From positions 59,181 to 123,180 of the forward strand of contig JANOQT010000096.1 in assembly GCA_031415015.1 (NCBI GenBank): a stretch of DNA of 64,000 nucleotides, in the 5' to 3' direction. Shown here one piece after another: positions 1 to 9,326 of this stretch (its first letter is position 1; each line of letters begins with the position of its first letter). Both the position numbers and the translations under genes were made by a program. The notes below the pieces were generated by a model, which had not been told where the DNA came from, made no database searches, and saw nothing but the letters and a program-made list of their open reading frames with translations. The stretch is from JAUYQR01 sp031415015. GTDB taxonomy: Bacteria > Pseudomonadota > Alphaproteobacteria > Rhodobacterales > Rhodobacteraceae.

Positions 1-1153
1 TGCCGTTGCCGATAAAGGGGAAGCGGCCGACTTTCAGGGTGTAACCGGCGGCCTTGGCCTTTTCTTCGGTCAAGCCGACGCTGGCGATCTGCGGCTGGCA
101 ATAGGTGCAGCCGGCAATCGAATTGGGCTTGATCGGGTGCGGGTGTTTGCCGGCGATCAGTTCGGCCACCATGACGCCCTCGTGGCTGGCCTTGTGGGCA
201 AGCCACGGTGCCCCGGCGATGTCGCCGATGGCGTAAAGGCCGTCGACGCCGGTGCGGCAGAATTCGTCGGTCACGACATGGGTGCGGTCGATCTTGACGC
301 CGAGGGCTTCAAGCCCAAGGTTTTCGACGTTGCCAACAATGCCGACAGCGCTGATCACTGTGTCAAAGTCTTGCGTGGTGGTCTTGCCGTCCTGTTCGAT
401 ATGCGCGGTGACACCCTGCCCCGGCTTGCGGTCCAGTTTCTTGACCGCCGCCTTTTCGAGGATCTTCATCCCCTGCTTCAGGAAGGACTTCTTGGCGAAG
501 GCCGAGATTTCGGCGTCTTCGACCGGCAGGATGCGGTCCATCACCTCGACCACGGTGGTATCCGCGCCGAGGGTGTTGAAGAACGAGGCAAACTCGATGC
601 CGATGGCACCCGAGCCGATCACCAGCAGCCGCTTGGGCATCCGCGAGGCCACCAGCGCGTGCTTGTAGGACCACACCAGATCGCCGTCCGCCTCCAGCCC
701 CGGCAGTTCGCGGGCGCGGGCCCCGGTGGCGAGGACGATGGATTTGGCGGTGAGGGTTTCCGTGCCCTTGTCAGTCTTTACCGACACGGTGCCCTTGGCG
801 GGCAGCGTGGCCGCACCCATGAAGACGGTGACCTTGTTCTTTTTCATCAGGTGGCCGATGCCGCCGGACAGTTGTTTCGCCACCCCGCGCGAACGGGCGA
901 CGACGGCGGGCAGGTCGTAACTGATGCCGGTGGCACCAAGGCCGAATTCCTTGGCCCGGTGCATCAGGTGGAACACCTCGGCACTGCGCAGCATCGCCTT
1001 GGTCGGGATGCAGCCCCAGTTCAGGCAGATGCCGCCCAGATGCTCACGTTCCACGATGGCAACCTTCAGACCAAGCTGGCTGGCCCGGATGGCCGCAACA
1101 TAGCCCCCCGGTCCGGCACCGACCACGATCACGTCAAAGCTTTGGGCTGCCAT
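1..1153 (-). CDS. lpdA: Dihydrolipoyl dehydrogenase (E3), C-terminus beyond window
   Basis: FAD-dependent E3 component that reoxidises dihydrolipoyl groups of 2-oxoacid dehydrogenase complexes with NAD+. The minus-strand reading frame opens with an FAD-binding glycine motif (VVGAGPGGY, about residues 10-18) and the redox-active disulfide CLNWGC (Cys43/Cys48). The NAD-binding Rossmann motif (IGSGAIGIEFASF) and the FAD-anchoring AIGDVAG follow. The ATG at 1151-1153 is preceded by a good Shine-Dalgarno (AAGGGAG). The frame is still open at position 1, so the dimerisation domain with the catalytic His-Glu lies outside the window. Usually the last gene of an odhAB or pdh operon; the partner genes would lie to the left. 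Confidence 0.95.
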   Translation of the reverse strand, partial: MAAQSFDVIVVGAGPGGYVAAIRASQLGLKVAIVEREHLGGICLNWGCIPTKAMLRSAEVFHLMHRAKEFGLGATGISYDLPAVVARSRGVAKQLSGGIGHLMKKNKVTVFMGAATLPAKGTVSVKTDKGTETLTAKSIVLATGARARELPGLEADGDLVWSYKHALVASRMPKRLLVIGSGAIGIEFASFFNTLGADTTVVEVMDRILPVEDAEISAFAKKSFLKQGMKILEKAAVKKLDRKPGQGVTAHIEQDGKTTTQDFDTVISAVGIVGNVENLGLEALGVKIDRTHVVTDEFCRTGVDGLYAIGDIAGAPWLAHKASHEGVMVAELIAGKHPHPIKPNSIAGCTYCQPQIASVGLTEEKAKAAGYTLKVGRFPFIGNG

Positions 1154-1228
1154 CTTTCACTCCCTTAGAAAAGTAGTTTGCCATTAAACTATTTTAATTT
1201 GCAGAGCAACGCAGCCATTGCCGGGGCC

Positions 1229-1813
1229 CTATGCACCGGGCGCATGGCTTTTCAGCCACTCTACCAGCGCACCGTACCCGCCCTCGTCAAGATAGGCCTG
1301 CTCTTCTGGGCTGCTGGTTCGCCCCAGCGCTTCGTTGCGGGTGGGAAAGCGACCATAGCGGCGGATCACCTCGCGGTGCGCGCGGGCGTGCAAGGCCGTC
1401 TCGGGGTTGGACGACATCCGTTCGGTCAGCAGTTGCACGGCCATGTCCTGATCGGCGGGGTCTTCGGAATGTTCAAAGGGCATGTAGAAGAACTGCCGTT
1501 CCGGTTCCGGGGCGCGCGTGTCCCAGCCCATTGCCACCGCCTTGCGGGCGGCGGCCAGCGCGCGGGTGTCGGTGGCGAAGGCGAGGGCCGTGCCGCGGTG
1601 GATGTTGCGGGGGAACTGGTCGGTGACAATCAGATAGGCCAGCGTGCCGGCCGTACCCTCCACCCAATGTTCCAGCCCGCCGTCCTGCGCCGCTTGCCAC
1701 AATTCTGCAAAGCGGTCGCGGCACAGGCTGTCGATGGCCTCGCCCCCGGCATACCAGCCAGCGGGGCCAATCTCGCCCAGCCAGAAATCCAGAACTTCCA
1801 CCGGGTCTGCCAT
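1229..1813 (-). CDS. DUF924 family protein
   Basis: A 194-residue soluble protein of the DUF924 family, function unknown. The N-terminus VLDFWLGEIGP, the central TDQFPRNIHRGT and the later MPFEHSED segment are the characteristic conserved blocks; the fold is known to be an all-helical TPR-like one. I chose the ATG at 1811-1813 because AAGGAGG lies just upstream; a longer frame to 1867 has no such site. Single gene between lpdA and an MFS gene on the same strand, 63 bp after the MFS stop, so co-transcription with the transporter is possible. No catalytic residues can be assigned. Confidence 0.88.
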   Translation of the reverse strand: MADPVEVLDFWLGEIGPAGWYAGGEAIDSLCRDRFAELWQAAQDGGLEHWVEGTAGTLAYLIVTDQFPRNIHRGTALAFATDTRALAAARKAVAMGWDTRAPEPERQFFYMPFEHSEDPADQDMAVQLLTERMSSNPETALHARAHREVIRRYGRFPTRNEALGRTSSPEEQAYLDEGGYGALVEWLKSHAPGA

Positions 1814-1876
1814 CGCGGCCTCCTTGTCTACGGGCCGAAGACTTGCAGGGAAATCCAGGGGCCGCAACAGCCGATG

Positions 1877-3109
1877 TCAGGGGCGCGCGTCCTGTGCCTC
1901 GCTCAGCACCGCCTCGACCGCCAGGGGCGAGGCCCCGGGCGTCATGCCACGGAACGCGCCGGACACGGATGGGGCCGCACGCCGGGTCATCCGCCACAGC
2001 GCGTAGCCGGTCAGGCCGACATACAGCACGGCGATGAACAGGAAAAAGCCGCGTGGTCCGGTGGTTTCCATCAGCCAGCCGGTGATCAGCGGGCCGAAGA
2101 TCGCGCCAAAGCCGTTCAGGAAGATCAGCCCGGCAGAGGCTGCGGCCATGTCTTCGCGCGGCAGAAAGTCGTTGGTATAGGCGATCAACAGCGCATAGAC
2201 CGGGTTGGTGATGCCGCCCAACAGCAGCGCCACCACGATCAGCGCCCCGAACGGCAGCGGAACCAGCGCAGCCACCAGCATGGCGACCGAGGCAATGGCC
2301 GACAGCCCCATGATCACCTGCCGCCGGTCGATGCGGTCTGACAGCCAGCCGACCGGATATTGCAGCACCAGCCCGCCGACATACATCGCGCCGACAAAGA
2401 TCGAGATGTCGCGCACCGACAGCCCCACCTGTGCGCCCCAGACCGAGGCCATGCCGAACATCGCCGAAAAGATCCCGCCGGTCAGCAGCATTCCCACGCA
2501 GCCAAGCGGCGAGATGCGGAACAATTCGGCAAAGGGCAGGCGGCGGGTGCTGTCAAAGGCGGGCGCAGGCGTGGGGGCCAACAGGATCGGCATGAAGGCC
2601 AGCGACACCAGCACCGACGGGATGATGAACAGCGCAAAGCCGCTGGAATCGGGGGTGTTCAGCAGCACCTGCGACGCGATGATCCCCAGCATCTGCACGA
2701 TCATGTAGGCCGACAGCGCCCGGCCCCGCGTCTCGTTGGTGGCGGTGTTGTTGATCCAGCTCTCAGACGTGATGTAGATGCCGGAAAAGCAGAACCCCGC
2801 CAGCACGCGCAGGCCGGTCCACACAATCCAGTCGGGGAACACCGGGTAGATCACCAGAATGGCCGAGATGAACGAGCCGAGGGCCGCGAACACCCGCACA
2901 TGGCCGACCTGACGGATCATCTTTGGCGCGGCCCAGGACCCGAACAGGAAGCCGACGAAATAGGCCGACATCACATAGGACAGCTGGTAGGTGGAGAAGC
3001 CTTCCGCATTGCCGCGGATGCCCAGAAGCGTGCCCTGAATGCCGTTGCCGACCATCAGTAGCATCACCCCCATCAACAGCGGCCAGGAATGGGTCAGGAC
3101 TTTCAGCAT
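1877..3109 (-). CDS. MFS transporter (YcaD-like)
   Basis: A 410-residue, 12-helix major facilitator superfamily permease of the inner membrane. Hydrophobic segments run throughout from MLKVLTHSWPLLMGVMLLMV. The loop after helix 2 carries the MFS motif in degenerate form, and GWLSDRIDRRQVIMG before the C-terminal half is a clear repeat of it. The closest general type I recognise is the YcaD/sugar-efflux-like subgroup; substrate unknown. The longer open frame to 3202 begins with a Cys/Arg-rich stretch that does not look like an MFS terminus, so the ATG at 3107-3109 is preferred. Lies 37 bp downstream of DUF3147 and may be co-transcribed with queA. Confidence 0.85.
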   Translation of the reverse strand: MLKVLTHSWPLLMGVMLLMVGNGIQGTLLGIRGNAEGFSTYQLSYVMSAYFVGFLFGSWAAPKMIRQVGHVRVFAALGSFISAILVIYPVFPDWIVWTGLRVLAGFCFSGIYITSESWINNTATNETRGRALSAYMIVQMLGIIASQVLLNTPDSSGFALFIIPSVLVSLAFMPILLAPTPAPAFDSTRRLPFAELFRISPLGCVGMLLTGGIFSAMFGMASVWGAQVGLSVRDISIFVGAMYVGGLVLQYPVGWLSDRIDRRQVIMGLSAIASVAMLVAALVPLPFGALIVVALLLGGITNPVYALLIAYTNDFLPREDMAAASAGLIFLNGFGAIFGPLITGWLMETTGPRGFFLFIAVLYVGLTGYALWRMTRRAAPSVSGAFRGMTPGASPLAVEAVLSEAQDARP

Positions 3110-3146
3110 GGGTGGGCTTTCATCACGAAGGGCTTTGCTCAGGGGC

Positions 3147-3497
3147 TCATAGCGGCAGGTTGAAACGCGGCGCAAGCCACAGCAGCACCGCGTACAGCAC
3201 AACCGTCAGCAGGCAGCCCGCGCCCAGCGACGGCCAGAACCCGTAATCCGACCGGATCAGCCTGGGGATGACCAGAAACATCGGCAGCGAGGGGATGACA
3301 TACCAGAAGGTCGCCTCGGCATGGCTGGCGATGCGGGCCGCATCGGCGGTGTCGCGCCAGAGCCAGATCATGCCCAGGATCGAGATCAGCGGCAGTGAGG
3401 CGATCAGGGCGGCAAAGCCCGGACTTCGACGGGCGATTTCCGCGATGAGAGCGATCAGAAGACCCGAGAGAATGGCTTTTACGGCAAAGTAGCTCAT
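3147..3497 (-). CDS. DUF3147 family small membrane protein
   Basis: A 116-residue inner-membrane protein with four predicted helices: residues about 4-22, 29-47, 65-82 and 88-108. The AALIASLPLISILGMIWLW block is typical of the DUF3147 family, whose function is unknown. Its ATG overlaps the queA stop by one base (TGATG), so translation is probably coupled to queA. Confidence 0.82.
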   Translation of the reverse strand: MSYFAVKAILSGLLIALIAEIARRSPGFAALIASLPLISILGMIWLWRDTADAARIASHAEATFWYVIPSLPMFLVIPRLIRSDYGFWPSLGAGCLLTVVLYAVLLWLAPRFNLPL

Positions 3498-4546
3498 CAG
3501 GTTTCCTTTGCGTCGGGGATCAGCAGCGAGGCATCGCCGTAGGAAAAGAACCGGTAGCGGTTGGTGATGGCATGATCATAGATCGCCCGGATGCGGGCGG
3601 CCCCCATCAGCGCGGAAACCAGCATCATCAGGGTCGATTTCGGCAGGTGGAAGTTGGTCATCAGCGCATCGGCAATGCGGAACCGGTAGCCGGGATAGAT
3701 GAAGATATCGGTATCCCCGGCCCAGGGGTGCAGGGTGCCGCTGGCATCGGCGGCGGATTCGATCAGCCGCAGGGCAGTGGTGCCGACAGGGATGATGCGG
3801 CCGCCTGCCCGTTTCGTGGTGTTGATCTCAGTGGCGGCGGCGGCGGTCACGCAGCCCCATTCGGCATGCATCTTGTGGGTGGTCACGTCGTCGACCTTGA
3901 CCGGCAGAAATGTGCCTGCGCCGACGTGCAGGGTCACTTCGGTGAAGGTCACGCCCTTGGCGGCAAGAGACTGCAACAGCGGCTCGTCGAAGTGCAGGGA
4001 TGCGGTTGGGGCGGCGACGGCCCCGGCGTGGCGGGCGAAGACGGTCTGGTAATCGGTGCGGTCAAGGTCATCGGCGGCGCGTTTGGCGGCGATATAGGGC
4101 GGCAGCGGCATGGCACCGGCCGCATTCAGGGCGGCGTCGAAATCCGTGCCGGTCAGGTTGAAGGCCAGCGTCAGGTCGGTGGCGGTTTTCGCCGTGACGG
4201 TGGCAGAGAGAGCGTCGGAAAAGCGGATCACCTCACCTTCGTTCACCTTGCACAGGGGTTTGGCCAGCGCCCGCCAGCCGGTGGCTTGCGGGTCCAGCAG
4301 GGTAATCTCGATCTTTGCTGTCGCATCCCCCCGCGTCCGCTGGCCAAACAGGCGCGCCGGAATCACCTTGGTGTTGTTCAGCACCAGCCGGTCACCGGGG
4401 CGCAGGATATCCACCAGATCGGACACCTGCCGGTCACGGATCGCATCCCCTTGGGCCAGCAGCAGGCGCGCGGAGGTGCGGGGCCGCGCCGGGCGGGTGG
4501 CGATCAGATCATCGGGCAAGGGAAAGTCGAAATCGGTCAGCTTCAT
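3497..4546 (-). CDS. queA: S-adenosylmethionine:tRNA ribosyltransferase-isomerase
   Basis: Transfers and isomerises the ribose of SAM onto 7-aminomethyl-7-deazaguanine in tRNA, making epoxyqueuosine at the wobble position of GUN anticodons. The 349-residue length is normal. Visible family blocks are the start DFDFPLPDDLIATRPA, RPGDRLVLNNTKVIPARLFG, SLHFDEPLL, LHVGAGTFLPV, the HAEW segment, and TNFHLPKSTLMMLVSA near the C-terminus. Its ATG overlaps the stop of the upstream AsmA-like gene by four bases (ATGA). The partner enzyme tgt lies 30 kb away in this window, so the two queuosine steps are not in one operon here. Confidence 0.97.
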   Translation of the reverse strand: MKLTDFDFPLPDDLIATRPARPRTSARLLLAQGDAIRDRQVSDLVDILRPGDRLVLNNTKVIPARLFGQRTRGDATAKIEITLLDPQATGWRALAKPLCKVNEGEVIRFSDALSATVTAKTATDLTLAFNLTGTDFDAALNAAGAMPLPPYIAAKRAADDLDRTDYQTVFARHAGAVAAPTASLHFDEPLLQSLAAKGVTFTEVTLHVGAGTFLPVKVDDVTTHKMHAEWGCVTAAAATEINTTKRAGGRIIPVGTTALRLIESAADASGTLHPWAGDTDIFIYPGYRFRIADALMTNFHLPKSTLMMLVSALMGAARIRAIYDHAITNRYRFFSYGDASLLIPDAKET

Positions 4547-7500
4547 CCGCCGTCCTTCAGGTTCGGCGGGGCCGCGCGAAAAATCTCGCGGAACATGCCG
4601 GGGGTGAAAATAGACAAGGGGTTTACCGATACGTCGGGGTTATCAGAGGTGCCGGTGACGCGGTAGTTGAACCCGAACAATCCCTCGCCCCGCTTTGAGA
4701 AGATCGCGCCGATGCCGTTGACGATGTAGATCGGCGAGACCACTCCCTGCAGATCGAACCGGCCGCTGGCGGTTTCATACAGCCCGGCGAAAGAGATGCC
4801 CAGCGATGCTCCCACGGCAGAGCCTTGGGTGATTTCGACGGCTGCGGGGGTCAGGATGAAATTCACCTCGCCGTTGTTGAAGGCCAGCCCCTCGCCGTTC
4901 ATCTGTTCCAGCAGCCCGACGACGGACACCGCGCTGAGAAGTTCGGCCAGGGCTGGCGCACCTTGCACCCGCATCCGGCTGAAGGTGGCGCGGCCAGTGT
5001 AGTGACCGGGTTTGCCACGCGGGGCCAGCACCAGATCAAGACTGCCGCCCCGGCCCTGTTCGAACACCCCGGCGGCGGCCATGACGGTGCCCGCATTGTC
5101 CGAGGTGATGCGGATCGCCGTGCCGCCCTTGACCGGGGCCACGGTGCCCTGAACCGCCCCCTGCCCGTTCACCGATGCGGTGAAGCGCCCGCTGAAGCCG
5201 CCCTTGGCACCGAAATTCCCCTGAAATCCGGTCAGCGCGATGCCGTCCGACACCACCAGCCGGTCAAGCGCCAGGCTGATCGGGCTGCCGCCGCCCGCGC
5301 CTTCGCCGATACCGCCGCCGCTGTCGGGCATCTTGCGGATATCCAGACGTCCGCCGGTGATGGCGATGTCCATCGCCTCCTTGCCCTTGCCGGTCAGCAC
5401 CACCGCGCCGTCCAGCCAATCGCCCGCCACGACCTGCGAAAAGCGCGCGGTGTCCAGCCCGCCGCTTGCGCGCAAGGTAATCGCGCCCGATGCTTTCAGG
5501 CCGGGGGCGGTCAGGGTCAGGCTTTCCACCTCGGGCGGTGAGGACAGGCGCGCCTCAATGTCCAGCGCTGCCCGGGTCTTGGCGGGTTTTGTCCAGCCAA
5601 GCGCATCCAGCCGCAGGGTCAGCCCGACCAGGTTGGAGGTCAGCGTCAGGCGCGGCGGCTGATCCTTGACCAGCGCCACGTCGATGGCGGCGGGGCCTTC
5701 GCCGCTGATATAGCCTTTGGGCAGGTCCACCCCCAGATCGCGCAGGGCGGCGTCTGACAGCATGACCGTGCCGTTGATCCGCGCGCGGCCTTTCTGTTCC
5801 GGGCCAAAGCCTTGCAGGTAGGTCACATCCACCGGCAGACTGTCCAGCGCGCCCTTGCCCGACAGTTCCAGCCCTTCGGTATCGACCTTGACCGCAATGT
5901 CCGGCGCGGTCACCAGCCGCCCCGCCACCAGCGCGGGCGAAGTGAAATCAAGGATGCGACCGGTGACGGTATAGGTCACCTCGGGCAAGGTGACCTTCGG
6001 TTTGATCGGCATCAGCAGGTTGGCCAGCAGTTCCGCCCGCCCATCACCAAGGTTGACCGGCTGTCCCGCCTTGGAGAAAAAGCTGAACGGTTCCTGATCC
6101 AAGAGCGACAGCGCGGCGGTCAGGCTGGAAGAAGTAACCAGCGTGATCTTCGCCATCGCCGGGCGCTGGGTGATGTCCAGCACCTGAAACACCGATCCGT
6201 CCGCCTCGATCCGCCCGCCTTCGGGGGCGATGACGTGGCCCCGGTCCAGCGACACGGTGTAGGTGTTGTTTTCAACCGTCGCATGGCCCGCCGCATCCAG
6301 AACCGGCGGCAGGGTCTTGACGAACCGCACTTCGGTATCGGCAAACTCGTAACCAAGGGTGAAGCGCGGGGCCTCGCCCGGGGTCAGGCGAAGGGCGGCC
6401 TGCACATCGAACAGCGTGCCCTGCCCCACATTGGTTTCCATCCAGGTCCGGGTTTTCGGCACCGCCGACACCGGCCAAAGTTTGAGCAGGCGGTCGGTGC
6501 CGATCCGGTCCAGCCCCACGTCCAGCGCCCCGGCCCAGCCCTTGGGCGTTGCTGTGACACTGCCCGACAGAAGCAACCTCTCCTCCGCTTCCACCAGCGC
6601 AAGCTGGCCGATGTCCAGCTGGAACGGATCCAGCCGCAGCCGCAGATCCAGCGCCCCTTGCGAAAAGCGCACCGGGGCTTCGAACAACCCTTCGGGATCG
6701 ACCATCACCTCGCTGAAGGTCAGCTGGCCAAGGAACGCCTTTGGCAGCGCACCGGGGACCAGTGGCGTGCCACCGGGCCCAAGCAGATCGCTCTGCCCGG
6801 TTGCGCGCAGCTTCAGCGACGGGCTTTCCACCGTCAGGTCCGTCAACCGGATGCGCGCGGCCTTGGGATCAAAGTCCAGCGACAGGACGGCCCGGTCAAA
6901 AGCCACGGGCCGCGCGCCCGCGCCCGGTTCCAGCGTGCCCGCGTCCAGCCGCAATTCCGCCGTCAGCCCCGCCACCACGCCGTCGGCGTCAAGGCTGGCC
7001 ACCAGACGGCCCGAGATCGGGGCCTGCACCAACCCGAGCCAGGCCAGCGGCGGTGCCATCGCGGCCAGATCGGCGGCGGCGACCTGATCGACCGTGGCGG
7101 TCACACTGGCCGCCCCGCTCGCCTTGTCCGACACGACCAGCACGGTTGCCTGAGCCGGAACCGCCCCGTCCAGCAGCGTCATCCCCAATTCGGCGGCGAC
7201 CTTGCCGTCGCGGTTGTCGATGGCCAGCCGCCCGTCGCCGACCTGCCACGACCGCCCGGCCCGCGCGTCGGTCAGGGTCAGGGTCAGACCCTCGGCCTCG
7301 ATCGTGGTCAGGCTGGCAAAGGCCGGCGACGACAACAGCGCGTCGGCCGCATCCAGCACCTCGCCAAAGGTCCGGGGCCCCGGCCCCTCGGCGGCGCCGA
7401 AACGCAGGTCGATCCGGCCCGCCTCGTCGCGGCGAATGGCAAGCCGCGCCCCGATCAGCCGCAGCGAACTGGGGCGCACCTTGCCGGACAACAGCGCTTT

Positions 7501-7923
7501 GGGGTCGAAGGCAACCTGCGTTTCGGGCAAGGCCAGCAGCGCCCGGCCCGATGCTTCGATCAGGCGCAGATCCTCCAGCCGGAAACGGGGCACAAAGTCG
7601 CGGCCAACCGAGATTTCGACATCCCCGACCGAAATCGCGGTGCCCACCGGCAGGCGCGAGCCGTCAAGGCTGGCATTCAGCCGGGTTTCCAGTTCGGCCA
7701 CCGCCCAGATCGGCACCCGGATCGCCTTGCCGGTGTAGGCCAGCGTCAGATAGGTAAAGCCCAACGCCAGCAGCACCAGCGTCAGCACGACCGTCAGGCT
7801 TATTCGCCCCCGGCCCCGCCTTTGTCGCCGTTGCGCGCGGCGCGACTTCGGGGCCGACGGTTCCGCGGGTCCGGCCTCAGCCTGTTCCGCGTCTGCCACC
7901 TTTGCGGCCCTTGCGTCCTGCAT
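4543..7923 (-). CDS. AsmA/YhdP-like envelope protein (AsmA-like C-terminal region)
   Basis: A very long protein (about 1126 residues) with a basic cytoplasmic N-terminus (RRAQRRQRRGRGR), one transmembrane helix (about residues 42-64), and then a large periplasmic region of repeated beta-rich segments. The C-terminal GVVSPIYIVNGIGAIFSKRGEGLFGFNYRVTGT type segment is characteristic of the AsmA-like/YhdP family. Members of that family bridge inner and outer membranes and are implicated in phospholipid transport to the outer membrane. I infer that role from family only. Start is uncertain: the ATG at 7921-7923 is used, but an in-frame TTG at 7947 is also possible and neither has a strong ribosome site. 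Overlaps queA by four bases. Confidence 0.82.
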   Translation of the reverse strand: MQDARAAKVADAEQAEAGPAEPSAPKSRRAQRRQRRGRGRISLTVVLTLVLLALGFTYLTLAYTGKAIRVPIWAVAELETRLNASLDGSRLPVGTAISVGDVEISVGRDFVPRFRLEDLRLIEASGRALLALPETQVAFDPKALLSGKVRPSSLRLIGARLAIRRDEAGRIDLRFGAAEGPGPRTFGEVLDAADALLSSPAFASLTTIEAEGLTLTLTDARAGRSWQVGDGRLAIDNRDGKVAAELGMTLLDGAVPAQATVLVVSDKASGAASVTATVDQVAAADLAAMAPPLAWLGLVQAPISGRLVASLDADGVVAGLTAELRLDAGTLEPGAGARPVAFDRAVLSLDFDPKAARIRLTDLTVESPSLKLRATGQSDLLGPGGTPLVPGALPKAFLGQLTFSEVMVDPEGLFEAPVRFSQGALDLRLRLDPFQLDIGQLALVEAEERLLLSGSVTATPKGWAGALDVGLDRIGTDRLLKLWPVSAVPKTRTWMETNVGQGTLFDVQAALRLTPGEAPRFTLGYEFADTEVRFVKTLPPVLDAAGHATVENNTYTVSLDRGHVIAPEGGRIEADGSVFQVLDITQRPAMAKITLVTSSSLTAALSLLDQEPFSFFSKAGQPVNLGDGRAELLANLLMPIKPKVTLPEVTYTVTGRILDFTSPALVAGRLVTAPDIAVKVDTEGLELSGKGALDSLPVDVTYLQGFGPEQKGRARINGTVMLSDAALRDLGVDLPKGYISGEGPAAIDVALVKDQPPRLTLTSNLVGLTLRLDALGWTKPAKTRAALDIEARLSSPPEVESLTLTAPGLKASGAITLRASGGLDTARFSQVVAGDWLDGAVVLTGKGKEAMDIAITGGRLDIRKMPDSGGGIGEGAGGGSPISLALDRLVVSDGIALTGFQGNFGAKGGFSGRFTASVNGQGAVQGTVAPVKGGTAIRITSDNAGTVMAAAGVFEQGRGGSLDLVLAPRGKPGHYTGRATFSRMRVQGAPALAELLSAVSVVGLLEQMNGEGLAFNNGEVNFILTPAAVEITQGSAVGASLGISFAGLYETASGRFDLQGVVSPIYIVNGIGAIFSKRGEGLFGFNYRVTGTSDNPDVSVNPLSIFTPGMFREIFRAAPPNLKDGG

Positions 7924-8058
7924 CTCAGCCCGCGCGCCCCGCTGCAATTCCGTGCTTTCCCACAGCCCGCGGAAAGTCTTCGGCGTCCTTGCCTTTATCT
8001 TTGCCCGAAGGCAACTAGAACGGAAAGCAACAATGCGTCATTTAGCAAGGAGCCGCCC

Positions 8059-8520
8059 ATGATCACCGCCGGAACCCAAGCCCCGGATTTCACCCTGCCG
8101 CGCGACGGCGGGGCCACGGTTACCCTGTCTGCCCTGCGCCCGGGCAAGGTTGTGCTGTATTTCTATCCCAAGGACGACACACCCGGCTGCACGCTTGAAG
8201 CGCAGGATTTCAACCTGCGGCTGGCCGACTTTACCGCCGCCGGGGCCACCGTGATCGGGGTGTCCAAGGACAGCGTGAAAAGCCACGACAAGTTCTGCAC
8301 CAAGTACGGGCTGTCGATCGCGCTGGTTTCGGACGAGGCGGGCAGCACCTGTGAGGATTACGGGGTGTGGCTGGAAAAAAGCATGTTCGGCAAGACCTAC
8401 AAGGGGGTGGAACGCACGACCGTGCTGATCGACGGCGCGGGAAATGTGGCACGGGTCTGGAACAAGGTCGGCGTCAAAGGTCACGCCGATGCGGTGCTGG
8501 CAGCGGTGCGCGCACTGTGA
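8059..8520 (+). CDS. bcp: Thioredoxin-dependent thiol peroxidase (Bcp/PrxQ-type peroxiredoxin)
   Basis: A 153-residue peroxiredoxin that reduces H2O2 and organic hydroperoxides using thioredoxin. The thioredoxin fold shows APDFTLP, VVLYFYPKDDTPGC with peroxidatic Cys44, then GVSKDSVKSHDKF. In E. coli Bcp the resolving Cys lies five residues after the peroxidatic one. Here that position (49) is Gln, so the enzyme is either one-Cys or uses a distant Cys such as the one in HDKFCTKYG. The ATG at 8059 follows AGCAAGGAG, a good ribosome site. It overlaps the next gene by four bases (GTGA). Confidence 0.95.
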   Translation: MITAGTQAPDFTLPRDGGATVTLSALRPGKVVLYFYPKDDTPGCTLEAQDFNLRLADFTAAGATVIGVSKDSVKSHDKFCTKYGLSIALVSDEAGSTCEDYGVWLEKSMFGKTYKGVERTTVLIDGAGNVARVWNKVGVKGHADAVLAAVRAL

Positions 8521-9326
8521 CGCTGTCCGAGATGGCGGTGGACGTGCTGACCACCGCCGACGGCCGCGCCAAGACCGCGCTGGGGCGGCAGCACGCGGCG
8601 GCGTGGTTTTCCGCGCGCGCGGCCGGCACGCCCGTGCCGGTGGGTCTGGCCACGCCGCCGCTGTGGCCCGCGCGGCCCGCAAAGCCGGAACTGCTTGACC
8701 CGCGCGACGTGCCGCGCCGCCGCCCCGGCAGCCCGCAGGGACGCATCGCCCTGTTGCATGCGGTCGCCCATATCGAACTGAACGCGGTGGACCTGCACTG
8801 GGACATCATCGCGCGCTTTGCCGACCAGCCGATGCCGCCCGGCTTTTATGACGACTGGGTCAAGGCAGCGGATGATGAGGCCAAGCATTTCAACCTGATC
8901 TGCGACTGCCTTGAGGCAGCGGGCAGCCATTATGGCGCCCTGCCCGCCCATGCTGGGATGTGGCGTGCCGCCGAAGATACGGCGGACGACCTGATGGGCC
9001 GTCTGGCCGTGGTGCCCATGGTGCTGGAGGCGCGGGGGCTGGACGTGACGCCGGGCATGATCGCGGTGTTTCGCGCGGCTGGCGATACTGGCGCATTGGC
9101 GGCGCTGGAAGTGATCTACGGCGAAGAGGTGGCCCATGTCGCCTACGGATCCAAATGGTTCAACTGGCTGTGCGGACGCGCCGGCAGCGACCCAAAGGAC
9201 GAATTCCACCGGCTGGTGCGGCAGTATTTCCACGGAACCCTGAAGCCGCCGTTCAACGAGGAAAAGCGCGCCGATGCCGGGATGCCGCCGGATTTCTATT
9301 GGCCCCTCACCGAAACGGCCCGCTGA
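8517..9326 (+). CDS. DUF455 ferritin-like protein
   Basis: A 269-residue protein of the DUF455 family, ferritin-like four-helix type, function unknown. Helices carry potential metal ligands in the right rhythm: AHIELNAVDLHWD, then DDEAKHF, then MVLEARGLD, then VIYGEEVAHVAYG. This is the E...ExxH pattern of di-iron carboxylate proteins. The GTG at 8517 (overlapping the bcp stop, reading MTLSEMAVDVLTT) matches the family start better than the ATG at 8532. Coupled to bcp, which fits a link to oxidative or iron stress, but that is inference. Confidence 0.85.
   Translation: MTLSEMAVDVLTTADGRAKTALGRQHAAAWFSARAAGTPVPVGLATPPLWPARPAKPELLDPRDVPRRRPGSPQGRIALLHAVAHIELNAVDLHWDIIARFADQPMPPGFYDDWVKAADDEAKHFNLICDCLEAAGSHYGALPAHAGMWRAAEDTADDLMGRLAVVPMVLEARGLDVTPGMIAVFRAAGDTGALAALEVIYGEEVAHVAYGSKWFNWLCGRAGSDPKDEFHRLVRQYFHGTLKPPFNEEKRADAGMPPDFYWPLTETAR

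Noticed and set aside
1184..1197. CtrA-like TTAA...TTAA pair upstream of lpdA
   Set aside because: The spacer is six bases, while CtrA sites need seven; no other support.
5812..8520. Plus-strand open frame of about 900 codons ending in bcp
   Set aside because: Only its last 154 codons, from the ATG at 8059, are bcp. The rest is antisense to the AsmA-like gene, is rich in Gln/His/Arg/Gly and has no conserved motif, as expected for third-position GC shadows.
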